NCBI RefSeq assembly: GCF_900604285.1
Contig: NZ_UWNY01000002.1
Coordinates: 1 to 64,000, forward strand
Source: Varibaculum vaginae
GTDB taxonomy: Bacteria > Actinomycetota > Actinomycetes > Actinomycetales > Actinomycetaceae
DNA length: 64,000 nt
Direction: 5' to 3'
The notes under the pieces are model-generated. The model was not told the origin of the DNA and made no database searches. It saw only the letters and a program-made list of their open reading frames with translations. Numbering within the stretch: the stretch's first letter is position 1; each line of letters begins with the position of its first letter. Below are positions 9,871-18,039 of the stretch, one piece after another. A program made the translations under genes and the position numbers.

Positions 9871-11601
9871 ATGCGCGATGCAGATGAGCTAATTCGGAAA
9901 ACTAAATCACTAGATGGACGCTCCTATGGTGGCTATAAACAGCTAATTGGGCAATGGAGTTTTGGGGATTTTACTTTCTCCATTGACCGGGTACAGTCTG
10001 ACCCTTTTGCCCCACCCTCAGCCTGCCGGATATTAGTGCCCTTAGAAACTGCCCAGATTCCTAATGAAATGATTGACGACCAGCTGGGACGGATAGCTAC
10101 CGGTGATTTTTTAGCACGGCGAGCTCGCAAAATTTTTGGGATGAGGCGATCGGGAGGGAAATCTGAATCGCAGTTGCGGATTGCTCCGGTTGGGCAAGAA
10201 ATCTTGGCGCGCTCCTCGGTAACTCTGAGTGAGGAAGGACTGGAACTGCGTGTTCAGGTGCCTTTCCCGGCGGCCGGTCGGCGAATATTGGGACGTAACT
10301 TTGCGCGTTTCTTGGACTACGATCTGTGTGAACTGGTCTATAAAACCGTATGTTTTGGCGAAGACGATGGCCCGGATTTAGATGATCTCACTCGCCATAT
10401 TCACACTTTAAAAGATCATGTGGCGCTGCAAAAGATTCTCGGTGAACGCGGGTGGGTGGCATTCGTGGCCGAGGGTGCGCTGCTGGCTCGAGCCTCCGGA
10501 ATCAGTGATTTACCGATGAAAAACGCGGTGCCGTTTCACCTACCTACCGTATTAGGACAGGATGCCCCCTCACCCCTGGTGCAAATGGTAGAGCTGCCCT
10601 ACAGCGGGAAAATATCGGGAATGGCTATCCCCAAAGGGATTACCGTGATTGTGGGGGGTGGCTATCATGGTAAATCTACCTTGCTAGAAGCATTGGAGCG
10701 TGCAGTTTACCCCCATATTCCTGGGGACGGGCGCGAATTGGTAGCGACTTTGCCCGATGCAATAAAGGTGCGTGCCGAGGACGGGCGGGCAATAACTGCT
10801 ACCGATATATCTTTATTCATCGGTTCTCTACCTGGAGGTGGTGACACTAGCGCGTTCTATACCGAAAATGCATCGGGTTCCACCTCCCAGGCTGCAGCGA
10901 TTACCGAAGCCATAGAGTGCGGCTCGCGGGCGCTCCTGATTGATGAAGATACCTCTGCTACCAACCTTTTGCTGCGTGATAGCCGGATGCGACGCCTGGT
11001 ACGCAGTGAGCCGATTATTCCCCTGATCGATAGAGTAGGAGGCATCCGGGAAGAACTGGGGGTATCCACCGTTATCGTGATGGGAGGCTCAGGAGATTTC
11101 CTAGATTTGGCCGACCAGGTATTACTGCTAGAAAACTACCTGCCTTACGATGCTACTGCGCGCGCACGCCAGGTTAGTAGGGGAGAGGATGCGGCAAGCA
11201 GCACGGCTAGCGCGGGGGCTCCCTGGCCAAAAGAAGCGGTGAGGAAACGGATACTTTTATCTTGCCCGCCTCCTTCCGCTGGGCGACGAGAAAAAACTCG
11301 CGCGGAAGGTACCTCTACTTTGCGCTTGAACCGTGAAGAAATCGACATTTCCGCCCTCGCCCAAGTAGTTGATCCTGGGCAAGCAGAAGCGCTTGCTTAT
11401 GCCATTCGGGCTTTGGTCAATGATGCTAACGGCAAAGAAACTATTGCAGATGCCTGTGCCCGCTTCGCGACTGAGTTTACGTCTTCCAGCTGGCAGGCTT
11501 TCGCCGCGGGACGCTACCCGGCGTTCCTGGCAGCTCCTCGTCTCCAAGATATTTTCGCGGCGCTTTGTCGCTATCGCCACCTAAAAGCCCGCTCTGCGTA
11601 A
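9871..11601 (+). CDS. Predicted ATPase of the ABC class (PF09818-like)
   Basis: A 576-residue cytosolic protein matching the uncharacterised ABC_ATPase family. The Walker A loop GGGYHGKSTLLEAL is near residue 260, a signature-like LPGGGDTSAF near 320, and a Walker B-like segment RALLIDEDTSATNLLLRD near 355. There are no membrane segments, so it is not a transporter. The N-terminal 200 residues form the family's own domain. ATG 9871 with AAGGA 6 bases upstream. Divergent from nrdF. The biochemical role of this family is not established. Confidence 0.85.
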   Translation: MRDADELIRKTKSLDGRSYGGYKQLIGQWSFGDFTFSIDRVQSDPFAPPSACRILVPLETAQIPNEMIDDQLGRIATGDFLARRARKIFGMRRSGGKSESQLRIAPVGQEILARSSVTLSEEGLELRVQVPFPAAGRRILGRNFARFLDYDLCELVYKTVCFGEDDGPDLDDLTRHIHTLKDHVALQKILGERGWVAFVAEGALLARASGISDLPMKNAVPFHLPTVLGQDAPSPLVQMVELPYSGKISGMAIPKGITVIVGGGYHGKSTLLEALERAVYPHIPGDGRELVATLPDAIKVRAEDGRAITATDISLFIGSLPGGGDTSAFYTENASGSTSQAAAITEAIECGSRALLIDEDTSATNLLLRDSRMRRLVRSEPIIPLIDRVGGIREELGVSTVIVMGGSGDFLDLADQVLLLENYLPYDATARARQVSRGEDAASSTASAGAPWPKEAVRKRILLSCPPPSAGRREKTRAEGTSTLRLNREEIDISALAQVVDPGQAEALAYAIRALVNDANGKETIADACARFATEFTSSSWQAFAAGRYPAFLAAPRLQDIFAALCRYRHLKARSA

Positions 11602-11648
11602 GTCCCACACCTTACACCTATCGCCTTAGGTATGTTCCGGCCGGTATT

Positions 11649-11668
11649 AGCGGGAGTAGTTTCCCGCT
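11649..11668. terminator. Hairpin after the ABC-class ATPase gene
   Basis: AGCGGGA pairs with TCCCGCT around a short GTAGT loop, 48 bases after the stop codon. T-rich flanks are short; this is a likely terminator. Confidence 0.45.
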
Positions 11669-11674
11669 GTATTC

Positions 11675-11799
11675 GTCCGCGCACAGGGGCGGATTTTGCC
11701 TCGCGCCCCGAAATCCGGAAAATGCTCTGGTATTTTCACGGATTTAAGGCCCGAACCCTACCCCTCGGCATAAATTCGCCCCTGCACGCTTAGTGCGTA
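11675..11799 (+). repeat. Nested hairpin element B, left copy
   Basis: About 122 bp that recur in inverted orientation at 13798-13920 with about 13 differences by hand alignment (near 89% identity). It contains an inner imperfect stem AAATCCGGAAA/TTTTCACGGATTT and outer arms around CAGGGGCGG. With element A2 it fills the whole 398-bp convergent space 11602-11999. No gene is seen there. Confidence 0.75.
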
Positions 11800-11832
11800 C
11801 CTAGCGTGAGTCTCGCACCACCTGAGTCCCTT

Positions 11833-11941
11833 GCACGGGGGAGAAGTGTTATCCGAGCAGGTTAGGCGGGCGTAAAACTCGAAAAATGCCCTTGGGGCTT
11901 TTTCGAGTTTTTGGGCAGGAGGAAAAACTTCTTCCCCGCGC
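11833..11941 (+). repeat. Nested hairpin element A2
   Basis: The outer arm GCACGGGGGAGAAGTGTTATCC pairs loosely with GGAAAAACTTCTTCCCCGCGC. The inner stem AAACTCGAAAAA-GCCC pairs with GGGC-TTTTTCGAGTTT (11875-11910). It shares the frame TATCCGAG..GGCGGGCGT and GGGCAGGAGGAAAAAC with A1, A3 and A4, while the inner-stem sequence is unrelated. Lies between convergent genes, so it could end both transcripts. Confidence 0.75.
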
Positions 11942-11999
11942 TAATGCCTGGTCGAGCCAGACCCGATGTTGGAGGAAAACTAAGTCCAAGCGGGGTGGA

Positions 12000-13487
12000 T
12001 TATTTGGCTTGGCGTTGCTGGGCGGCTGCTAGTTCGCGGCGGCGACGGTTAGTAAATTCGGCGTGGATTTTCGCGTTTTGGGGACTCCGGCTCGCCAGGA
12101 ACGATATCCCAGCGGTGATAGCAATCCACAGTAGGCTAGACAGCATGGCGAATCGCGTTGCGGGATCCAGAGCGAGGACGAACACCATCGCAACAATAAA
12201 GACGCTGATAACCGCGATTGAAAGGTATCCGCCGGGCATAGCAAATATTGACTCTTCATGCTTTTGGGGCAGCCGGCGACGAAACTCTACGTAAGCGGCC
12301 ACAATCATTACCCACACGAACATGAATAGTACCGATGCCACCGAGGTTACCAAGGTGAATGCTTCCATTACCGTGCCTCCCACTGCCATCAACACAATGG
12401 AGGTCAGCAGGAATAGGCAGGTTACAATCAGGGCGTTTAAAGGCACAGAACGGCGGGAAAGTTTTTGGAAAATCTTTGGGGCATCACTGCGCAGTGCCAT
12501 GGCGTACATCATCCGCGAGGTGGAATAAACCCCGGAGTTACACGACGAGGCAGCAGATGTCATCACCACCAGGTTTACCAGGGAAGCCGCAAAAACCAGT
12601 CCTACCAGAGAGAATAGATTCACGAAGGGGGAGGATTCGGGGTCTAGAGAATCCCACGGGGTTACCGACATAATTGCTATCAGTGCCAAAACATAGAACA
12701 GCAGTACCCGCAGGGGAATAGAGTTAATGGCTTTGGGTAGTGATTTTTCCGGGTCTTTGGTCTCTGCAGCAGTGGTACCCACCAGTTCGATACCTACGAA
12801 ACTAAAGATAGCCAGCTGGAATCCTCCTAGGAATCCCGAGAAACCATTCGGGAAGAACCCGGAGCCGGTTACTCCCGGATGTGACCAAAGGTTAGTAATG
12901 GTGGCACGCTGACCATCGGGGGAAGTAAACCCGATGATCACCATTACGGCTCCACAGCAGATTAGGGCAATAATCGCGATGATTTTTATCATTGAAAACC
13001 AAAATTCGGTTTCCCCAAAGGCTTTAACGGTTAGGGCGTTAAGGAAGAATAGTAGCGCTACGGTAGCAATCGCGGGAATCCATCGTGGTAGATCTGGCCA
13101 CCAAAAGTTAAAGTAACCGGCAATCGCAATTACCTCGGCGGTTCCGGTTACAATCCAACACAGCCAATAGGTCCATCCCACCACGAAACCTGCACCTGGT
13201 CCTAACAGGTCAGTAATGAAATCAGCAAAAGTGCCATACTTGTGATCGGAAACTAGTAGTTCTCCCATGCACCGCATCACCAGGAATAGCACGGCTCCAA
13301 TAATGGCATAAACCACTAGCACTGAAGGGCCTGCCAGGTGAATGGTGCGTCCCGATCCCATGAACAAACCGGTTCCGATTGCCCCGCCAATTGCGATTAA
13401 CTGGATATGCCGATTCGAAAGGTTGCGTTGCAGTCCCCCCGAATGGTTGTTGATAATGTCCTCAACCTCGACTGGTTTTTTCGGCAT
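12000..13487 (-). CDS. Amino-acid permease (APC superfamily, AAT family; CycA-like)
   Basis: A 495-residue protein with about 12 membrane helices. The N-terminal NRHIQLIAIGGAIGTGLFMGSGRTIHLAGPS is the AAT-family signature for substrate backbone binding, followed by GELLVSDHKYGTFADF and GWTYWLCWI. Closest in feel to D-serine/D-alanine/glycine (CycA) and aromatic or lysine permeases; the exact substrate cannot be read from sequence. The gene is isolated and bounded on both sides by inverted compound repeats. Confidence 0.88.
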   Translation of the reverse strand: MPKKPVEVEDIINNHSGGLQRNLSNRHIQLIAIGGAIGTGLFMGSGRTIHLAGPSVLVVYAIIGAVLFLVMRCMGELLVSDHKYGTFADFITDLLGPGAGFVVGWTYWLCWIVTGTAEVIAIAGYFNFWWPDLPRWIPAIATVALLFFLNALTVKAFGETEFWFSMIKIIAIIALICCGAVMVIIGFTSPDGQRATITNLWSHPGVTGSGFFPNGFSGFLGGFQLAIFSFVGIELVGTTAAETKDPEKSLPKAINSIPLRVLLFYVLALIAIMSVTPWDSLDPESSPFVNLFSLVGLVFAASLVNLVVMTSAASSCNSGVYSTSRMMYAMALRSDAPKIFQKLSRRSVPLNALIVTCLFLLTSIVLMAVGGTVMEAFTLVTSVASVLFMFVWVMIVAAYVEFRRRLPQKHEESIFAMPGGYLSIAVISVFIVAMVFVLALDPATRFAMLSSLLWIAITAGISFLASRSPQNAKIHAEFTNRRRRELAAAQQRQAK

Positions 13488-13601
13488 TGGCTTTCCCTTA
13501 TCGATCCCTTTTTGTTTCCTCGATTTTAAGCGCTAAACCTCAAATCTAAGCAAACTGATGCCTATCCGCGTGGAATTAGCTTTTCCTGACCCTGAACTTG
13601 A

Positions 13602-13735
13602 GCGCGGGGGAGAAGTTTTTCCTCCTGCCATTCTCCGCGCGAAGCCTAGGTTTTCCTCCCGCCCAAAAAATCGGGCAAAGCTACAAATCTTTGCCCGATT
13701 TTTACGCCCGCCTAGCCTATTCGGATAAAACCTAG
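13602..13735 (-). repeat. Nested hairpin element A3 with an extra half-arm
   Basis: The core 13646-13735 has outer arms CTAGGTTTT/AAAACCTAG and a 15-bp perfect inner stem AAAAATCGGGCAAAG (13666-13680) paired with 13689-13703. Read on the minus strand it has the same frame as A2 (TATCCGA...GGCGGGCGT, then GGGCGGGAGGAAAA). An additional copy of an A-type right arm lies at 13602-13628. It belongs to the 13488-14010 gap upstream of the permease, which holds no gene that I can see. Confidence 0.72.
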
Positions 13736-13797
13736 TCTCCGTGCTCGCTGACACCGCCTACGTCAGAGGCGCAGCGGAAAAAAGATCCCCGAAGATG

Positions 13798-13920
13798 CGC
13801 ACTGAGCGTGCAGGGGCGGATTTATGTCGAAGGGTGGGCTTTGGACCTTAAATCCGTGAAAATGCCAGAGCACTTTCCGGATTTCGGGGCGCGAGGCAAA
13901 ACCCGCTCCTGTACGCGGAC
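13798..13920 (-). repeat. Nested hairpin element B, right copy (inverted)
   Basis: Reverse complement of the element at 11675-11799. The inner stem is AAATCCGTGAAAATGC paired with GCACTTTCCGGATTT; the outer arms GTGCAGGGGCGG and CCCGCTCCTGTAC pair. Another A-type arm fragment, GGGAGGAAAAACCTGACC, follows at 13928-13945. Confidence 0.75.
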
Positions 13921-14010
13921 GACTACGGGAGGAAAAACCTGACCCCGAGTTTAAGCGAGTGTGCGCGTCGGAAAGTTGCTATCGAGGTTGAGGACATTCA
14001 GTTAGGAGGG

Positions 14011-14490
14011 TCAGGAAATCTGGGAGAGGACTTCTAGGAGTACTGGGGTTACCCGCTCGATTACTTCCAGGGTGTCAGCGAACTCGTGCTCCCCGCCATA
14101 CCAAGGATCTGGCACTTCCATATCGTCCGGGCTGGCCTCGGGGTCGAATTCGCGGTAGAGACGAACTTTACTAGCGTCAACTCCCCAACGTTGCGCTAGT
14201 CGGGTGAGTGCTCGTTTATGGCCGCTGGTCATGGCAAGTATCAGATCAAAATCTTGGAAGTCGCCGCGATGAACCTGGCGGGCATAATGATCGGGAACCA
14301 GCCAGCCGTGTTCTTCCAGGATATGTACTGCGCGATAATCTGGAGGATTACCGTGTTCTTCGTCAGAAACACCAGCCGAGTCAAAAACCAGGTTATCCAG
14401 TGCCTCTTCTTCAGCCTTTTGGGTGGCTACCGCCTGTGCCATTACCGAACGGCAGATATTGCCGGTACACACAAACAATATCCGATTCAA
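14011..14490 (-). CDS. Low-molecular-weight protein-tyrosine phosphatase
   Basis: A 159-residue cytosolic phosphatase of normal length. The P-loop CTGNICRS (C-x5-R) is at residues 8-15, and the catalytic general acid is in VPDPWYGG near residue 130. Actinobacterial relatives such as PtpA dephosphorylate Tyr-phosphorylated proteins. The gene lies 62 bases downstream of guaB1 on the same strand. Arsenate reductase is a structural alternative, but the DPWYGG loop favours a phosphatase. Confidence 0.92.
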   Translation of the reverse strand: MNRILFVCTGNICRSVMAQAVATQKAEEEALDNLVFDSAGVSDEEHGNPPDYRAVHILEEHGWLVPDHYARQVHRGDFQDFDLILAMTSGHKRALTRLAQRWGVDASKVRLYREFDPEASPDDMEVPDPWYGGEHEFADTLEVIERVTPVLLEVLSQIS

Positions 14491-14552
14491 GGGGATTCCT
14501 TTCGCTAGTCAGCTAATGGGGTCTACTTGCAAGGCCACCTATTAAAGTGCTT

Positions 14553-15992
14553 CTACCAGGAAATTTCCACGGGTGCGCCTTCTTTGTACCCGGAGGCGCT
14601 TTGAATTCCGACGATTGCTTTTTCTCGGAACTCGGCTTGGTTTGCAGCGCCCGCATAGGTGAAGGAGGAGCGTACTCCCGCCAGGATCTGATCAATTAGG
14701 CTTTCCACGCCAGGACGAGCGGGATCTAGATACATACGCGAGGTAGAGATACCTTCTTCAAATAGCTCTTTACGAGCCCGTTCGAAACCGCGGGAGGTAG
14801 CGTTACGATTGCGAACTGCGCGGCGCGAAGCCATCCCAAAGTTTTCTTTGTAGGGTCGTCCATCCGCGTCTCGCACAATATCCCCCGGCGATTCGTGTGT
14901 ACCGGCAAACCAGGAACCTACCATCACGTTAGAGGCTCCGGCGGCTAGTGCTAAAGCTACGTCACGAGGATGTCTAACACCTCCATCAGCCCAAACGTGT
15001 TTTCCAAGTTCATGGGCACGGCGGGAACATTCGAGAACCGCCGAGAACTGGGGGCGCCCTACACCGGTAGCCATACGGGTGGTGCACATCGCTCCCGGTC
15101 CGATACCGACTTTCAAAATATCAGCGCCGGCAGCAGCTAGCTCCGATACCGCGTCCGCGGTGACCACATTTCCGGCCACAATCGGTACGTCCACTCCAGT
15201 GGCGCGTACTGCCTGTAAAGCCTGGATAGTTCGGTCTTGATATCCGTGGGCGGTGTCAACTACTAGCACGTCAACGCCCGCTGCTACCAATTGACAGGCG
15301 CGTCCGGCAACGTCGCCATTGATGCCAATCGCTGCCGCCACCCGTAATTTTCCGTCTTTGTCAGTGTTGGGGGTGTAGATAGAGGAACGTACGGCCCCCG
15401 GGGCGGTCATCACTCCGATCAAGCATCCCTGCTCATCAACTACCGCGCCGAGTCCTAAGTGTTCTTCCGCTAATTGCCGGTAAGCATCCTCCGGGCCAAT
15501 ACCTTCTGACAGTAGCAAGGTATGGGTATCCATCACCGTGTGCAGCTGCGCAAAGTGGTCCACCCCGGCCAGTGCTGACTCGGGAACTACTCCCATGGGA
15601 TGGTTTTCCTCGTCTACTACTAGTACCGCACGATGAGAGCGTTTGGAGATCAGCGAAAGGGCGGCAGCTACCGTGTCGTGAGGGCTGAGCACCACTGGGG
15701 TGTCATAGACCGTGTGGCAGGCTTTTACCTTGGCCACGGTCTTCGCGATGATGTCACCGGGAACATCTTGGGGCAGAGTAACTAGACCACCGCGGCGAGA
15801 AACTGTTTCCGCCATTCGCTTGCCGGCGACCGCCGTCATATTGGCAACGATAATCGGCACTGTGGTGCCGGTGCCGTCATCGGAAGACAAGTCCACGTCA
15901 AAACGAGAAGCAATTCCCGAACGGGAAGGAACCATAAAAACGTCGTCATAGGTCAGCTCGTAAGGAGCCGACATTCCATTTAGAAAGCGCAC
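14553..15992 (-). CDS. guaB1: GuaB1-type GMP reductase (IMP dehydrogenase family)
   Basis: A 479-residue TIM-barrel protein with two CBS motifs inserted at about residues 95-205. Barrel signatures are NMTAVAGKRMAE, DVLVVDTAHG, the catalytic loop GIGPGAMCTTR near residue 300 (Cys nucleophile) and ADGGVRHPRDVALALAAGASNVMVGSWFAGT. The GuaB1 clade of actinobacteria, misnamed IMP dehydrogenase for years, converts GMP to IMP with NADPH. Divergent from a purine-type phosphoribosyltransferase, which fits nucleotide salvage. The true IMP dehydrogenase GuaB2 is expected elsewhere. Confidence 0.88.
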   Translation of the reverse strand: MRFLNGMSAPYELTYDDVFMVPSRSGIASRFDVDLSSDDGTGTTVPIIVANMTAVAGKRMAETVSRRGGLVTLPQDVPGDIIAKTVAKVKACHTVYDTPVVLSPHDTVAAALSLISKRSHRAVLVVDEENHPMGVVPESALAGVDHFAQLHTVMDTHTLLLSEGIGPEDAYRQLAEEHLGLGAVVDEQGCLIGVMTAPGAVRSSIYTPNTDKDGKLRVAAAIGINGDVAGRACQLVAAGVDVLVVDTAHGYQDRTIQALQAVRATGVDVPIVAGNVVTADAVSELAAAGADILKVGIGPGAMCTTRMATGVGRPQFSAVLECSRRAHELGKHVWADGGVRHPRDVALALAAGASNVMVGSWFAGTHESPGDIVRDADGRPYKENFGMASRRAVRNRNATSRGFERARKELFEEGISTSRMYLDPARPGVESLIDQILAGVRSSFTYAGAANQAEFREKAIVGIQSASGYKEGAPVEISW

Positions 15993-16165
15993 AACTACTC
16001 AGCTTAGTGCAAATAAGGCAAAAGGGGGAGACTTTAGGGGTGAGGGAAAAATCTTGCTGTAAATAATGGGGTGTTTTCGCAGTTAAGAGGGTAGGGAGGT
16101 GGGGAATGAAAAAAATATTCTCTCGCAGTTTCAAAAAGTTCGCTAAAAATAGCTAGGCTAGTTTC

Positions 16166-16696
16166 ATGGCTGATACACAAGATCGGGAAGTGCTAACCTG
16201 GCAAGGATTCGGAGATGCCACCCGGCAAATTGCACAAAATATTGTTGATTCCGGGTGGATGCCCGAGCTAGTAGTAGCAGTGGCTCGTGGTGGCCTGTTG
16301 CCGGCTGGCGCCCTCTCATATGCAATGGGGTTGAAAGCAATCGGGACTATGAATGTTGAGTTCTACACCGATATCGAGGAAACCCTGCCCGAGCCAGTTC
16401 TAATTCCCCCGTTGATGGATGTTTCGGCGCTTTCAGGGAAACGAGTGTTGGTAGTAGATGACGTAGCTGATTCCGGAAAAACTTTAGAGCTGGTGATGAG
16501 GCTAATCCGTGAACGGGGGATTCCCTCCGGGCAAGAGGGCGAGCGAGTTACGGTTTCGGAGGCTAGGAGCGCATGTATCTATGTGAAATCCCGGTCGATT
16601 ATTAAACCGGATTACGTCCTGAAGCACACTGATAAGTGGATTAATTTCCCCTGGTCAACACTACCTCCGGTCACCCCGGGTGTGATGGGACACTAG
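16166..16696 (+). CDS. Phosphoribosyltransferase (purine or xanthine type)
   Basis: A 176-residue type I phosphoribosyltransferase. The PRPP-binding motif VLVVDDVADSGKTLELV is at about residues 93-109, and VAVARGGLLPAGALSYAMGL is the N-terminal substrate-side loop. The C-terminal DKWINFPW resembles xanthine/hypoxanthine enzymes of actinobacteria. It shares a 173-bp divergent promoter space with guaB1. The preferred base cannot be decided from sequence. Confidence 0.85.
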   Translation: MADTQDREVLTWQGFGDATRQIAQNIVDSGWMPELVVAVARGGLLPAGALSYAMGLKAIGTMNVEFYTDIEETLPEPVLIPPLMDVSALSGKRVLVVDDVADSGKTLELVMRLIRERGIPSGQEGERVTVSEARSACIYVKSRSIIKPDYVLKHTDKWINFPWSTLPPVTPGVMGH

Positions 16697-16697
16697 T

Positions 16698-17375
16698 TTA
16701 TTCGCTGGCAACCATTCCAGCTAGGCAGCACGGTAAAGCGGCTTCTAAGAAGTGACTAGAAGGGCGTAATACTTGTCCAGATTCTGCTTCCTCGGAGCGG
16801 TTGATTAGGTCAGCTTGCCAGAGAGCAATCACCACAAAGGCACACTCTAGCGGTTGCACCTGCAAGTGTAATCCCAGAGAGCGTAGGCAGTTGGTGATTA
16901 TTTGTGCCAATTGTTCTTCGATCACCCGGATTTCTGCGCGGAGAATAGGTAGGAATTCTCGGTTGCGTGCCGCGTATATCCGCAGTTCGGTCAGTACTAA
17001 TACGAAATCTCGTTCAAATAACATAGTGGAGGCGATCGCTTCACTAACTGAAGGCCAGTGGGTAGTTAAGAAACTGTCTTTACAGGTCTCGGTTTCGGTA
17101 AATAGAACCGGTTCAATTAGAGTTTGGGCTTGGCTTAATTGCTCTGATACTCGTGTGAACTCGCCGTGGATGTATTGGCGTAAGAATTCTGAAAAATCAG
17201 GGAAGTTGGAGTAAAAAGCTCCGCGGGAAAACCCGGCGGCTTCACACAGGGTTTTCACCCCGGTTTTGCTCAGTCCTTCTTTGGCAAACAGCTCCCGAGC
17301 GGATGCGAATAGTTTTTGTCGGGTAACTTCCCGTCGTGCAGAGACCGTTGGGGGCATTGGAAGTGAGGTTGTCAT
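16698..17375 (-). CDS. TetR family transcriptional regulator
   Basis: A 225-residue repressor with an N-terminal helix-turn-helix (about residues 14-60: RQKLFASARELFAKEGLSKTGVKTLCEAAGFSRGAFYSNF) of clear TetR type and a helical ligand-binding half. It is convergent, with 1 base between stops, with the phosphoribosyltransferase, and divergent from the SprT-like gene 55 bp away, which is a likely target. Ligand unknown. Confidence 0.9.
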   Translation of the reverse strand: MTTSLPMPPTVSARREVTRQKLFASARELFAKEGLSKTGVKTLCEAAGFSRGAFYSNFPDFSEFLRQYIHGEFTRVSEQLSQAQTLIEPVLFTETETCKDSFLTTHWPSVSEAIASTMLFERDFVLVLTELRIYAARNREFLPILRAEIRVIEEQLAQIITNCLRSLGLHLQVQPLECAFVVIALWQADLINRSEEAESGQVLRPSSHFLEAALPCCLAGMVASE

Positions 17376-17430
17376 TTAGGGGTTTTCCTCCGTTAGGATT
17401 CAGGGGAACAGACCCAGTTTATGGTTTTGG

Positions 17431-17955
17431 ATGGATTATTTGAAAGTAAGCGACTTAGACAAGGTGTTAGAGCTGGCGCGTCGCATCCTGGATGCCTGCG
17501 GGTTGCAGGATTGGGAGGTTGGCTTAGATAATGCACGGCGGCGCGCAGGAGCTTGTCATTTTGGGGATAAACGGATTAGTTTTTCCCGCTACTTGTTGCC
17601 ACTATATGATGCTGCCACCGCTCGGCAAGTGGTTTTACACGAGGTGGCTCACGCCCAATCCGGGCCGCGGGCAGGACACGGGAAACGTTGGCAGCAGGCA
17701 GTTAAGGCGTTAGGGGGATGCGCTGAACGTACAGTAGCCCCAGATGCGCCCTCCCTACCTGCTCCCTGGGTAGGAGTGTGTAAAGCCGGCCATCGCGTTG
17801 AACGTTTCCGTACTCCCACTCGAGTTTTAGCCTGTTCTAAATGCTCTCGAGATTTTCGTGTAGAAAATATTTTTACTTGGAGTTATCGGGGAGGCTCCCC
17901 GCGTCATCACCCCGCTTATCTGCGGGAACTCCGCAAGATCCAACGTGGAATTTGA
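17431..17955 (+). CDS. SprT-like zinc metalloprotease-fold protein
   Basis: A 174-residue protein with the HExxH zinc motif in VVLHEVAHAQSG (about residues 68-80) and a third His in AGHGKRWQQAVKALGG, the SprT-like pattern. A C-terminal zinc ribbon-like pair (CKAGH.., CSKC) follows. SprT-like proteins process DNA-protein crosslinks in eukaryotes; the bacterial role is unclear. The start at ATG 17431 has a weak ribosome-binding site. Confidence 0.85.
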   Translation: MDYLKVSDLDKVLELARRILDACGLQDWEVGLDNARRRAGACHFGDKRISFSRYLLPLYDAATARQVVLHEVAHAQSGPRAGHGKRWQQAVKALGGCAERTVAPDAPSLPAPWVGVCKAGHRVERFRTPTRVLACSKCSRDFRVENIFTWSYRGGSPRHHPAYLRELRKIQRGI

Positions 17956-18039
17956 GTTATTTGACCCAGATGTAACTTTTATACATCCCAGACCGTAAAC
18001 TAAAAATGTTCAGGTTTAGATTTCCACCAAAGAAGGCGT

